64,000 bases of DNA from Acinetobacter equi (GTDB lineage Bacteria; Pseudomonadota; Gammaproteobacteria; Pseudomonadales; Moraxellaceae): assembly GCF_001307195.1 (NCBI RefSeq), contig NZ_CP012808.1, positions 1,116,001 through 1,180,000 on the forward strand, written 5' to 3'. The notes under the pieces are model-generated. The model was not told the DNA's origin and ran no database searches. It saw only the letters and a list, made by a program, of their open reading frames with translations. A program made the position numbers and the translations under genes. Shown here piece after piece: positions 38,241-48,300 of the stretch. Position 1 is the stretch's first letter; the number at the start of each line of letters is the position of its first letter.

Positions 38241-40343
38241 TTAACTTACTTTTGATGTTTCGGTAGTATTAATCGGCTGTGCTAAACGAGAAATTCTCGG
38301 GAAGCCGAGAGACATGCGTAATTCTCTAATAATTTCAGCAATTTGCTGACGGCTATTCACTACAATATTGATATATGTTTTGGGACCATCTTGATAAACA
38401 GCTTCAACCCCAGTTTTTGCTTTACGACATTGATAAATAACTTGAGAGATTTGTTCATCATCTAAAGCTAGGTCGATACATAAATAAGCATTAAATTGAA
38501 CATCATTAACAGGCTCAGCAGTCCAAAGTAATGGCATGATATTTTCTGGATGTAAATTTTGTTCATGCAGTAAGTTGTGACAATGATGGCGATGTACAAT
38601 TAAACCACGACGAGACAAATGTCCTTGAATAGGGTCGCCTAAAACAGGATTGCAACAATGTGCATATTTAACGTCTACACCTTCTGTTCCTTGAATTAAT
38701 CGATGAGCAGATTCGCTAGTTGCTTCATCTTGTGAGAAAAGATGATTAGCGACTAGTTGAGGAAGTAAATCACCAACAGCAATTTGTTCAAAAAGTTCAT
38801 CTTTACTATTTACATGACGCCATTGGAGCAAGTCATTCCATTCATTTTCTTTAATATCATTAACTGATAAATTGAAAAGTTTTAGAGCACGACTTAAAGC
38901 CTGTTGTCCAATTAAGCGTTGTTCTTCTTGATCTTGATCTCGAAGAATATTTTGTAGTGCGCGACGTGCCTTTTGAGTATTAATAAAACTTAGCCAATCA
39001 GGATTTGGTGTTGCCAAAACATCTGTGATAATTTCAACAACTTGACCACTTATCAGTGGTGTTGAAAGTGGTTTTATTTCACCATTAATTTTGGAACCAA
39101 TAGCATGGTTACCTAAAAATAAACTTGCAGAATAGGCAAAGTCTACAGCAGTGGCACCCTGCGGAAGTTCATGTAAATGACCATGAGGGGTATAAACCCA
39201 AATTTTTTCTTGGTGCAAATAGTCTAATAGATCATTGAACGTTGTTTTTGCACAACTACTATCAATAAGTGTAGTTAAATTCTGCATTGAAGCCTGAATT
39301 GCAGAACGACAAGTTTGAGGTGCATTTTCACCGAGTACAACACCAAAGCGTGCAGCTTTACGCATTAATTCAGTTTGAATGGTGAGAGAAAGTGTTGTTT
39401 TTTCACCTTTTAATCGCATCAAAAGTGATTGATTACCGCCAGGTAATGGGCGTCGAATATGATCATCAAAGCGTAATACTTGAAAGTTTTCACGTAAAAT
39501 TTCAGCGAGTTTGTCGCAGTCAGCAATGCTTTGTAGAATAATTTCAAAAGCGTGACTATGTGTAAGCTCTTGTAGATCAATATGATTTTTTACGAAATGG
39601 CGAATTAGCTCAATATTGTTATTTTTCTTTTTAATTCGACCTGGAATTTCTTGCTTTTCTAATAAGGTCGTGAGCTTTTGTTCCCAAATTGCTTGGTATT
39701 CACAGCGTTTTGGTTTTGTTTTTAAAAGAGCATCTTGGACATCATTAAACATGTCTAAATCTAAATTTTGATAACAGAGTAACTCTAAATTATCAGCCAT
39801 TTCATTCATACCAACAATGCGTGCCATTGGTACAAAAATATCAAAAGTTTCTTGAGCAATACGAGCACGTTTATCAGGTCGTAGTGCTTCAAGCGTGGTC
39901 ATATTGTGGTAACGATCGGATAGTTTAATAATAATGACACGTGGATCTTGTAAGGTCGCTTGTAATATTTTTCTGAAAGACGCTGCTTTATTATATTCTT
40001 TATCACTTGAGTGGCTGAGTTTAGTTACACCATCTACAAGTTCTGCAACTGTACGACCAAATTTTTCAGTAATATCTTCTTTGCTGAAATCAGTATCTTC
40101 AATGACATCATGCAATAGTGCAGCCATGAGTGTTTCAGCATCTAAACGCATATGTGCAAGAATGCAACTTACTGCAATAGGATGCAGAATATAAGGTTCA
40201 CCACTTTTTCGTGTTACACCATCATGCGCTAGATCGGCATAATCACAGGCCGCAAGAACTCGATCGATATCACTTTCGGGCAGATAAGCATCGATTATCG
40301 TTTTGAGTTGTTGTTTGGCTTGGCTGACCTCTGCGCCTGGCAT
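38241..40343 (-). CDS. spoT: SpoT (p)ppGpp hydrolase with degenerate synthetase domain
   Basis: 700 residues. The N-terminal HD hydrolase is intact: His54 in LHPIAV, His78-Asp79 and Glu82-Asp83 in LLHDVIEDT, and DRYHNM. The following synthetase-like domain has lost its catalytic residues: the VEVQIRT region reads LSLTIQT, and the KDYI-PK-NGYQSLH segment is reduced to GGNQSLL. TGS (WVYTPHGHLHELPQGATAVDFAY), a Cys-His zinc-finger region (YAHCCNPVLGD, RRGLIVHRHHC) and a C-terminal ACT domain follow. It should degrade but not make the alarmone, as described for Moraxellaceae SpoT. The start has AGGTG six bases upstream. Confidence 0.95.
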   Translation of the reverse strand: MPGAEVSQAKQQLKTIIDAYLPESDIDRVLAACDYADLAHDGVTRKSGEPYILHPIAVSCILAHMRLDAETLMAALLHDVIEDTDFSKEDITEKFGRTVAELVDGVTKLSHSSDKEYNKAASFRKILQATLQDPRVIIIKLSDRYHNMTTLEALRPDKRARIAQETFDIFVPMARIVGMNEMADNLELLCYQNLDLDMFNDVQDALLKTKPKRCEYQAIWEQKLTTLLEKQEIPGRIKKKNNNIELIRHFVKNHIDLQELTHSHAFEIILQSIADCDKLAEILRENFQVLRFDDHIRRPLPGGNQSLLMRLKGEKTTLSLTIQTELMRKAARFGVVLGENAPQTCRSAIQASMQNLTTLIDSSCAKTTFNDLLDYLHQEKIWVYTPHGHLHELPQGATAVDFAYSASLFLGNHAIGSKINGEIKPLSTPLISGQVVEIITDVLATPNPDWLSFINTQKARRALQNILRDQDQEEQRLIGQQALSRALKLFNLSVNDIKENEWNDLLQWRHVNSKDELFEQIAVGDLLPQLVANHLFSQDEATSESAHRLIQGTEGVDVKYAHCCNPVLGDPIQGHLSRRGLIVHRHHCHNLLHEQNLHPENIMPLLWTAEPVNDVQFNAYLCIDLALDDEQISQVIYQCRKAKTGVEAVYQDGPKTYINIVVNSRQQIAEIIRELRMSLGFPRISRLAQPINTTETSKVS

Positions 40344-40527
40344 AGAACACCTATATTAAAAAATATGAAAAATACAGTAGATATATTGTCAAACTCTCAT
40401 AAAAATAAAATAGCATCAAGTTACTTTTTAAAAAGAGAATGAAGCGTGAACTGGTCGATTAAATTAACCTCATAGTTCCTACCTATATTTATAACTGTTA
40501 TTTTGAAAATATAAAAGTTTATATAAT

Positions 40528-40558
40528 AAAAAAGCCTAGTGAAAAACTAGGCTTTTTT
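40528..40558 (-). terminator. Terminator after rpoZ
   Basis: AAAAAAGCCTAGT / ACTAGGCTTTTTT with a five-base loop, 12 bases beyond the rpoZ stop. It isolates rpoZ from spoT. Confidence 0.94.
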
Positions 40559-40570
40559 AATCGGTTTAAC

Positions 40571-40852
40571 TTATTGGAAAGAAAAACCATCTAAATTTAG
40601 ACTATTTGCTGAAAGAGCAAGGTCAAGACTAGATGCTTGGTAGTCTTGTTCACGGTGTTTCAAAATGTCTTTAGAAACGTGGCCCGCTGCAATTTCACGA
40701 AGAGCAACAACTGTTGGTTTGTCATTATCCCACTCAAGTGTTGGTTCCATGCCTTGACGTGCTAATTGACGCGCACGTTTGCTTGCCACTAGTACAAGCT
40801 CAAAGCGGTTGTCTACATGGTCTAAACAATCTTCAACGGTTACGCGTGCCAT
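40571..40852 (-). CDS. rpoZ: RNA polymerase omega subunit
   Basis: 93 residues. It starts [30 protein letters not shown], the conserved omega signature, with the N-terminal MAR motif linked to ppGpp binding at site 1 in E. coli. It stabilises the beta-prime subunit. It follows gmk by 77 bases; gmk-rpoZ-spoT is the usual order, but here a terminator divides rpoZ from spoT. Confidence 0.97.
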   Translation of the reverse strand: MARVTVEDCLDHVDNRFELVLVASKRARQLARQGMEPTLEWDNDKPTVVALREIAAGHVSKDILKHREQDYQASSLDLALSANSLNLDGFSFQ

Positions 40853-40929
40853 AAGATTTCTCGTTTGAAATAGTAAATTTTAACAGACTGAACAGTATAA
40901 AGCCCTTTGCCAATAGACTCAAGTTTTAA

Positions 40930-41553
40930 TCATTCAACTACAGGAGTAATCAATTTTTGAATGAGTTCTTGATGTCTTTGAGCTTGTTGTGAAAGCGTCA
41001 AGCGATTTGCAATAATCACGGCTTCTAAGTCATGTAGTGCTTTATTAAAGTCATCATTAATAATGACATAGTCAAAATGAGTATATTGTTGCATGTCTTC
41101 AACAGCACAACTTAAACGATATTCAATGACTTCAACAGAATCTGTACCGCGATTTGATAAACGCTGGCGTAAATCAAATTGACTAGGTGGGAGAATAAAA
41201 ATTTGTTTTGATTCAGGAAAAAGTTTACGAACTTGTTCAGCACCTTGCCAATCAATCTCTAGTAAAACATCATGACCTTTTGCCAATTGTTCTTTTACTG
41301 TTGCTTGCGCAGTACCATAGTAGTTACCAAATACTTCTGCGTATTCAATAAAACCATTTTCATTGACTAAATTCAAAAAGTCTTCTTTGGTCGCAAAATG
41401 ATAATGTACACCATCAAGTTCGCCAGGGCGTTGACCACGAGTTGTATGAGAGACAGAAACGTGAAGGTTATTAACACGCTCAAGTAGGGCTTTAACTAGT
41501 GATGTTTTGCCTGTTCCAGATGCTGCAGAAACGACAAACAAGAGACCCGACAT
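40930..41553 (-). CDS. gmk: Guanylate kinase
   Basis: 207 residues. It phosphorylates GMP to GDP with ATP. The P-loop is SAASGTGKTS (residues 9-18), the GMP-binding segment is SHTTRGQRPGELDGVHYHF, and LLEIDWQGA and IFILPPS follow. First gene of the gmk-rpoZ unit and divergent from ispH with a 135-base gap. Confidence 0.97.
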   Translation of the reverse strand: MSGLLFVVSAASGTGKTSLVKALLERVNNLHVSVSHTTRGQRPGELDGVHYHFATKEDFLNLVNENGFIEYAEVFGNYYGTAQATVKEQLAKGHDVLLEIDWQGAEQVRKLFPESKQIFILPPSQFDLRQRLSNRGTDSVEVIEYRLSCAVEDMQQYTHFDYVIINDDFNKALHDLEAVIIANRLTLSQQAQRHQELIQKLITPVVE

Positions 41554-41607
41554 GATATTTTTCCTGATATGATAAAATATCTTCTCTATTTTAGAGCAGA
41601 CGAGCTA

Positions 41608-41638
41608 CAAACAAAATAGCTATAACGCTTTTTGTTTG
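41608..41638. repeat. Inverted repeat in the gmk/ispH gap
   Basis: CAAACAAAATAGC and GCTTTTTGTTTG pair with one bulge around a six-base loop, roughly midway in the divergent promoter region. No T run fits a terminator for either gene; it could be a regulatory site. Confidence 0.4.
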
Positions 41639-41688
41639 TATTATTTTTTCAGATTTGATTTATTCCTTTTTTTAACATTGAGGGTTCT

Positions 41689-42639
41689 ATGGAAATTGTA
41701 TTGGCAAATCCACGTGGTTTTTGTGCAGGTGTAGACCGTGCAATTGCGATTGTAAATCGTGCCCTTGAGTGTTTTAGTCCACCAATTTATGTACGTCATG
41801 AAGTTGTTCATAATAAATTTGTTGTGGATGATTTACGTCAGCGTGGTGCTATATTTGTAGATGAATTAGATGAAGTACCAGATGACAATATTGTTATTTT
41901 TAGTGCGCATGGAGTTTCTAAAGCTGTTCAGCAAGAAGCAGAACGTCGTGGTTTAAAAGTTTTTGATGCAACTTGCCCATTAGTAACTAAAGTGCATATT
42001 GAAGTAACTAAATATGCACGTGAGGGTACTGAAGCTATTTTAATTGGTCATGAAGGTCATCCTGAAGTTGAAGGGACGATGGGGCAATATGACAAAAAGA
42101 ATGGTGGTGATATTTATTTAGTTGAAGATGAAAAAGATGTTTTAGCCTTAGATGTTAAAAATCCTGCAAAAGTTGCATTTGTAACGCAAACCACTTTATC
42201 TATCGATGATACTGCGAAAGTGATTGATGCTTTACGTCAAAAATTTCCAAATATTCAAGGACCACGTAAAGATGACATCTGTTATGCAACACAAAATCGT
42301 CAAGATGCTGTTCGTGATTTGGCTACACAGTGTGATGTCGTTTTAGTTGTAGGTTCACCAAATTCATCTAATTCAAATCGTTTACGTGAGCTAGCTGAGC
42401 GAATGGGTAAACATGCTTATTTAGTGGATAATGCTGAACAATTAGATCAATCGTGGTTTAGTGAAAATTCTAAGATTGGTGTTACTGCTGGTGCATCTGC
42501 TCCTGAAATTTTAATTCGTCAGGTTATTCAGCGTCTTCAAGATTGGGGGGCGAATGTACCTGAAGAACTTGCAGGACGTGAAGAAAATATTACCTTCAGT
42601 TTGCCGAAGGAATTACGTATTACTGTTGTTCAAGAATAG
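41689..42639 (+). CDS. ispH: 4-hydroxy-3-methylbut-2-enyl diphosphate reductase
   Basis: 316 residues. Last step of the MEP pathway, giving isopentenyl and dimethylallyl diphosphate. The [4Fe-4S] cluster cysteines are Cys12 (RGFCAGV), Cys96 (DATCPLV) and Cys198 ([11 protein letters not shown]). The substrate motifs [18 protein letters not shown] and the [10 protein letters not shown] loop are all present. A GAGGG site lies six bases before the ATG. A terminator closes the single-gene unit. Confidence 0.98.
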   Translation: MEIVLANPRGFCAGVDRAIAIVNRALECFSPPIYVRHEVVHNKFVVDDLRQRGAIFVDELDEVPDDNIVIFSAHGVSKAVQQEAERRGLKVFDATCPLVTKVHIEVTKYAREGTEAILIGHEGHPEVEGTMGQYDKKNGGDIYLVEDEKDVLALDVKNPAKVAFVTQTTLSIDDTAKVIDALRQKFPNIQGPRKDDICYATQNRQDAVRDLATQCDVVLVVGSPNSSNSNRLRELAERMGKHAYLVDNAEQLDQSWFSENSKIGVTAGASAPEILIRQVIQRLQDWGANVPEELAGREENITFSLPKELRITVVQE

Positions 42640-42667
42640 TTCACTTGTAGAATTTATATTGATTTAA

Positions 42668-42703
42668 AAAAAACAGATAATTGGTTTCAATTATCTGTTT
42701 TTT
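42668..42703 (+). terminator. Terminator after ispH
   Basis: A 16-base perfect stem, AAAAAACAGATAATTG with its complement, loop GTTT and a T run. Confidence 0.94.
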
Positions 42704-42788
42704 TATACCTTTTATCTTCTATAACATTTATTTGTAATGCCTTTTTATTATGATTTTTATAAAAGGATAATGTAGGCATAAGAAGAAA

Positions 42789-43271
42789 ATGGGTGTCATA
42801 AAAATAAATGCAGGCTTTTCTTTAATAGAACTCATGGTGACATTAGTTATTGTTGCCATACTTGCTGTTATTGCAGTTCCTTCTTTTGGGCTTATGTTAA
42901 ATAAATATCACTTGAATAAAAGTGTTCAAGAATTAATAAGTGTTTTAAAAAAAGCAAAATCTAAGGCAGTGTTAGAACGAAGAAATATCATAGTTGATAT
43001 TGGTACTATTAGTACTGAAACGATCGTTGATGAAGAGACTAACTCAAAACTATATTGGACTCCTTCAGGGAAAGCATTTCTAAAATCTGATCAAATACAG
43101 CTTACATTTTTACCAAATGGTTTGATAAAAGAACAAAACGCGAATGAAGTATTAAGTGGAGATCTTTCATTTTTCATCTGTGATCAAGAATTAGATAGTC
43201 ATCTTTCTAAAACTATATCCATTTCAAAAATTGGAAAGATTCAAAGTATTGAGGATGGTGAGTGCTTATGA
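42789..43271 (+). CDS. fimU: Minor pilin FimU (GspH/FimT family)
   Basis: 160 residues. Prepilin leader MGVIKINAG, then [25 protein letters not shown] with Glu at mature position 5. The body has the GspH-type phrase LISVLKKAKSKAVLERRNI and a C-terminal cysteine pair (CDQELD and GECL). First gene of the minor-pilin operon. Together with PilV, PilW and PilX such pilins prime pilus assembly and carry PilY1. Its stop overlaps the pilV start (ATGA). FimT, which binds DNA, is the alternative in this family; operon position favours FimU. Confidence 0.88.
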   Translation: MGVIKINAGFSLIELMVTLVIVAILAVIAVPSFGLMLNKYHLNKSVQELISVLKKAKSKAVLERRNIIVDIGTISTETIVDEETNSKLYWTPSGKAFLKSDQIQLTFLPNGLIKEQNANEVLSGDLSFFICDQELDSHLSKTISISKIGKIQSIEDGECL

Positions 43272-43771
43272 ATCATTCTAAAACTCAATTGGGCGTAGGT
43301 TTAACAGAAATTTTAGTTGCACTGTTTATTTTAGCGATTAGTGTTTTAGGTTTTATTGCTTTGCAATATAGAGCAATTGAAGCCATGAGTGAAGGTGAAA
43401 ATAGAATACAGGCGATTAATATTGCAAGAGATTTGGCAGAAAAAATCAGAGTAAATCGTACTGCATTGACGCAATATGCATCGACTATTTCAGGAACTGT
43501 AACAGCATTACCCTCTCCAAATTGCTATGAGTCTTTATGCTCATCTGCGCAAAAAGCAGTATTTGATGCATCAATGATTAAGATATCTGCACAGCGTGTA
43601 GGGATGTCGATAAATATGTTGGCATGTCCTGAAGTTGAAAATCATCGTCAATGTGTTTATGTCGCATGGAATGATACGGCTGCTACAGTGGGGGATGGTG
43701 ATGGTGACTGTACATCACCATCAGGTACTTATCGTTCCACATCAACATGTGTTGTCATGGAGGTGTATTAA
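43268..43771 (+). CDS. pilV: Minor pilin PilV
   Basis: 167 residues from the ATG at 43268, which overlaps the fimU stop by four bases; a GTG two codons upstream is possible. The leader ends LG, then VGLTEILVALFILAISVLGF with Glu at mature position 5, the PilV pattern. RAIEAMSEGENRIQAINIARDLAEKIRVNR is a typical PilV stretch. Six or more cysteines in the C-terminal half (CYESLCS, ACPEV, QCVYVAW, DCTS) suggest disulfides. In A. baylyi the gene at this place is called comB. Confidence 0.9.
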   Translation: MNHSKTQLGVGLTEILVALFILAISVLGFIALQYRAIEAMSEGENRIQAINIARDLAEKIRVNRTALTQYASTISGTVTALPSPNCYESLCSSAQKAVFDASMIKISAQRVGMSINMLACPEVENHRQCVYVAWNDTAATVGDGDGDCTSPSGTYRSTSTCVVMEVY

Positions 43772-44649
43772 TGCGAAAACAGCAAGGTTATACCTTAATT
43801 GAGTTAATGATTGCACTAGCATTGGGGTTGATTATTGTTGCAGCAGTTGTATTACTTTTATTGGTAGGTGTACGTAGTAATGCGATGCAGCAAGGCGTTG
43901 CAGATTTACAGGATGATGCTAATTTTGGGCTAAATTATATTACGCAGGATATTCGTCTTGCCAATTTAAAAACAGCAACTGCCAAGATAAATGATCAAAC
44001 TGTTTATGGGGGAATTGTTTTATCACTTCATAATTTACCAGAAAAATTTCATAATTTATCGTCAATATTATTGAGTCGGAGTGATTTTGGTCTATCTCAT
44101 GTAGCGCAAAAAAGTGATCAACTGGTTATTCAATATCGTCCGATGACAACTGGTGGTTTTGATTGTGAGGGACGTCGTATTGATGATACGAACTCTACAA
44201 TTATTCAGAGATATTTTTTAAGAATTGATAATGTAAAAGAATCAGGTGAAGAGCAGCCCTTATCTTTAGCTTGTGATGCAGGTCGTTATTCTGACGATAG
44301 TGATGTCATTTTAGATTATGGCGATAATGGTGAAATCATCATGAAGCGTGTTGATCACTTTCATGTTTTATTAAGTATTAGTACAGACCAGAATTTGCGT
44401 CGTTATATATCAATTCAAGATTATATGGCTTTAGAGGGAGATAAACCCCGTATTTTAGGTGTTCTTTTAGGTGCACTTACGAGATCTGTTCAGAATGTGG
44501 GTAAGGACAAATCGATTGAGCAAAATAATCATTTTACCGTTTTAGATCAGAATGTTGTTGTGCAGTCTAATGGTCTTCCCAAAGGTTATATTCGAAGAGT
44601 TGTCTCACAAGAAATTGCATTAAGAAATGCCTTGGGAGAACGTGAATGA
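43771..44649 (+). CDS. pilW: Minor pilin PilW
   Basis: 292 residues from the ATG at 43771, with GGAGG eight bases upstream, overlapping the pilV stop by one base. Leader MRKQQG, then YTLIELMIALALGLIIVAAVVLLLL with Glu at position 5. The next part, RSNAMQQGVADLQDDANFGLNYITQDIRLAN, is the PilW signature. It is the large minor pilin, equivalent to GspJ, and helps form the tip complex. The stop overlaps the pilX start (ATGA). Confidence 0.92.
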   Translation: MRKQQGYTLIELMIALALGLIIVAAVVLLLLVGVRSNAMQQGVADLQDDANFGLNYITQDIRLANLKTATAKINDQTVYGGIVLSLHNLPEKFHNLSSILLSRSDFGLSHVAQKSDQLVIQYRPMTTGGFDCEGRRIDDTNSTIIQRYFLRIDNVKESGEEQPLSLACDAGRYSDDSDVILDYGDNGEIIMKRVDHFHVLLSISTDQNLRRYISIQDYMALEGDKPRILGVLLGALTRSVQNVGKDKSIEQNNHFTVLDQNVVVQSNGLPKGYIRRVVSQEIALRNALGERE

Positions 44650-45365
44650 TAATTAAATATTCTAAAGGTTCGACTTTAATAGTGGTGCTTATCGTTATTT
44701 TAGCATTAACCATTATTGGTACATTAGCAATTAGGCAAAGTTTAGTTTCCTTAAATATTGCTACTCATGGTCAAGCTCAGCAGCTGTTAATGCAAAACTC
44801 AGATGCTGCAATTTTTAATATTGAAGATTCTAAAAATTTGATTCGCGGTTTAGCAAGAGATGGCATGTTTGGAGCGATTAAAGGAACAACAAATAAAGGT
44901 AAGGAGCTAGTTTTTTGTTTTAAAGGCTCACGAGAAGAATTTTTCAATCTCTCTCAAGCAAGTATTATTTATGTTCAAGGTGGCACTGTTAATAATAGCT
45001 CAATAGGTCCAAATGGATATTGTCGATCAGGTGCGAATAATACAAACTTTTTTACCAGTAATCGACGAGTTGTTTTAACACAAATTTCTGTGAGTTATGT
45101 CGATGGTATTACTGAACCATTTCAAAATGCTGTTCGTGGTACAGATGAGGAAATGGCAAAAATAGATAAAACAGATCGTGTCATTGTACATGCCATTTCA
45201 CTCATTCCAACATTATCTTCAGCATCGACTCAAGAAATTGATCAATGTCTAAATGGTCATTTAAGTAACGATAGAAATAATGGAATTTCAAATTGTTTAA
45301 CGAGTTTAAATGTTCCTTTCACTGCTCATATTAATGAATATACTTTGGGGCAAGCCTTTTTGTAA
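44646..45365 (+). CDS. pilX: Minor pilin PilX
   Basis: 239 residues. MIIKYSKG precedes STLIVVLIVILALTIIGTLAIRQS, so mature position 5 is Val instead of Glu. That matches the GspK-like tip pilins, which need not neutralise the charge of a preceding subunit. The QQLLMQNSDAAIFNIED segment and the operon position support PilX. It is translationally coupled to pilW by ATGA and followed at once by pilY1. Confidence 0.88.
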   Translation: MIIKYSKGSTLIVVLIVILALTIIGTLAIRQSLVSLNIATHGQAQQLLMQNSDAAIFNIEDSKNLIRGLARDGMFGAIKGTTNKGKELVFCFKGSREEFFNLSQASIIYVQGGTVNNSSIGPNGYCRSGANNTNFFTSNRRVVLTQISVSYVDGITEPFQNAVRGTDEEMAKIDKTDRVIVHAISLIPTLSSASTQEIDQCLNGHLSNDRNNGISNCLTSLNVPFTAHINEYTLGQAFL

Positions 45366-45376
45366 GGATGATGAAA

Positions 45377-48300
45377 ATGAAAAAAATAAATAATAACGAT
45401 AGTCGTCCTCATCTTTTTCAAAAAATCGCAATGATGAGTGTTTCTACGACCATAACGCTTTTACTTTGCGTGTCTACAGCATCATATGCCAGTGACATTG
45501 AAATTTATAAAGAAGCACGCTCTGGAAAAGTAACATTAATGTTTGCTTTAGATATTTCAGGAAGTATGACCAATAGTGGTTCTTATGATTTACCTGCAGG
45601 CTGTAATGCTACAAATTCTATTAATGATAATTTTAATAATCCAAGTTTAGGAATTAGTTATTCAAGGCAATATAAGGCATGTAATCAAACCGTAACAACG
45701 GTTACTCCTGTAGAAAAACAAGTGACTGTTAAAGTTTATTCATATTATCGTTATCGACAAGGAACAACTTCATCACCTAATTATCAATGGTATAAGTGCT
45801 CTTCAACTACGGATGGAACAAGTGAAAATCGTTCTAATTGTACCTATACAATTTCAGCACCATCTAATTCTGTATTAAATGGATTTTTATCTGAAACGAA
45901 TGGCACTAGAAATACGTATTATTATAAAAATCAAACCAAAACAATTATTGAAAATGTTACATCAACGACAACAACTCAGGTGGGTAAACACTATCGCCGT
46001 TTAGATAGAGTTCGTGATGCAATGTATCAGTTATTGTATGGTTCAAATGCGATAACAGATGATCGAGTTATTGGTTTATCTGTATTTCCTTATGATACAG
46101 GTGGTTCATCTTTACAGGAAAAAACGCAAATTCTTGTTCCTGCAAGACCTTTGAATGAGTTGGTTAATGGCGTGCCTCAACGTCAAAAAATTATGCAAGC
46201 TATTGCGAGCATTAATGGGACTTCAGGAACACCAACAGCGAATATCTATGCAGAAGCAGCTTCTTATTTATTTGGAACTAAAACATTTGGAGAAATTTCA
46301 ACATTAACGAATGCGAGACGATATCGTTCATATACGAGTCAAAGTACAACGTGGTATCAACAATGTAATAATTTTCAAAATAATACATGTGTGACATGGT
46401 CATCAAGGCAGAATAATCGACCATCAGGATGGCCTACAACTTCAAGTTATAGCTGTACATTTAGTGATAGTAGTTCCAATCGAAATGGATCATGTTGGGA
46501 TTATTCTGGAAATTTTATTAATTCATCTGAGTTGGGGAATTCAGGCTTTTTTGAGTCTGCATCAGATACATGGAATACCAATCAAACGGCATATAAAAAA
46601 CCTGAATCTTTAATACAAACAGACACGCAAAAACTTTGCAGTGGACAAGGGATTTATTTATTGACTGATGGTGAACCGAATGGAGGAAACCAAGCATCAG
46701 GATTAATGAAAAATGCACTGGCTGGCCACGGGCCAAGTTTTTCATGTGCATCTAGTTCATCGGGTTGGGCATGTATGCATGAGTTTGTTAAAAATTTATT
46801 AGATGAGTCAAAAAATCCATTAGGATTAAAAGTCAAAACTGCAATAGTTGGTTTTGGAAATGATTTTAATAGCGTTCCATCATATTCACCTAGTTTAAGT
46901 GAAACTGAAAATATTAATAATATTAATAATTCATCAGCAGATAGTGATCAAAAAAATGCTGCAAAACTAGGAGTCTGGGGGCAAGGTGGTTGGTACTCAG
47001 GAAGTAGTGTTGAAGACGTAATTAATAGTGTAAGAGATTTTGTAAATAATTTATCTACGGAAATTCCTGCTGTAACAACAGGAACATCGACCATACCTGT
47101 AGATCATTTAAATCCAAGTGCTTTACAGAATTTTGCTTATTATCCGCAATTCCAGCCTACGCCTGAAAAGAATTATCGTCTTTGGGTTGGGAACTTAAAA
47201 AAATATTTAGTTTCTGAAAATGGTTTACTAAGAGATAAATTGAATAATTTATTTGTTGATCAACAGGGAAAAATTCTAAACAACTATGATTTATTATCAG
47301 CAAATTCTGTTGGTAATGTAAATCAAGACGATGAAAATATTTTAGGAAGTGATAAAAATCGATTGGTTGGTGGCGTAAAGTCACGGCTCAAACTTAGAAC
47401 CTTAAATGGTCAGATTCAGCGTAAAGTATTGACTGATCGAGCAGCAACACCAACAGAAAATACCTATTTAGATATGACAACGCTTAGATCTTTAGATTTG
47501 AGTACGCTGTCTAGTTCTGATCCAGCTCGTGGTTATTTAATTTCTTTGTTGGGATACCGAGTGAATGCAAAATATCCTGAAACGATTACAAATGATGTAT
47601 TAAACCAAGCAGCTGAATTACGACAAATTGGTGCAATTATGCATTCATCACCATTGTTATTGACGAATAAAGGTAAGGTAACGTTTAGTGAGCAACAACT
47701 AGGTTCAGATTTACGTGAGGATTATGTTTTATTTGGAACAACGCAAGGTGTTCTACATGTTGTTGATGCTAAAACGGGTGAGGAGAAATTTGCATTTGTT
47801 CCAAATATCATGGTTGAAAATCAAAAAGAAGCATTTATGAATGTTGATTCGGTGATAGGAACACCTGATCAACTTTATTATGGAGTAGATGGTGCTTGGA
47901 CTGCATATACTGAATATGTAAATACCGATCAAAATATACTCACCGTAGGAGCTGGTGCTTATAACCAAGAGGGTAAGCAGCTGGTATATGGCGGCTTAAG
48001 AATGGGCGGTCGAAATTATTACGCATTAGATTTACGAGATATTGATCAACCTAAACTTCTATTTTCAATTAAGCCACAAGGCGATTGTTCTGAAACAAAT
48101 CCTTTAGGATGTATGGGGCAAAGCTGGTCAAAACCAACATTAACATGGGTGAATTGGAAAGGGACTAAGAAATTAGTCATGTTGGTGGGCGGTGGTTATG
48201 ATGCTGAAGGGCTTCCACAAGCTATTCATAATATGCCTGAAACAACGGAAGCTCAGCGTATTGCTAAAGCTGCCAAAATTAAGCATTACAAAGGCTATGA

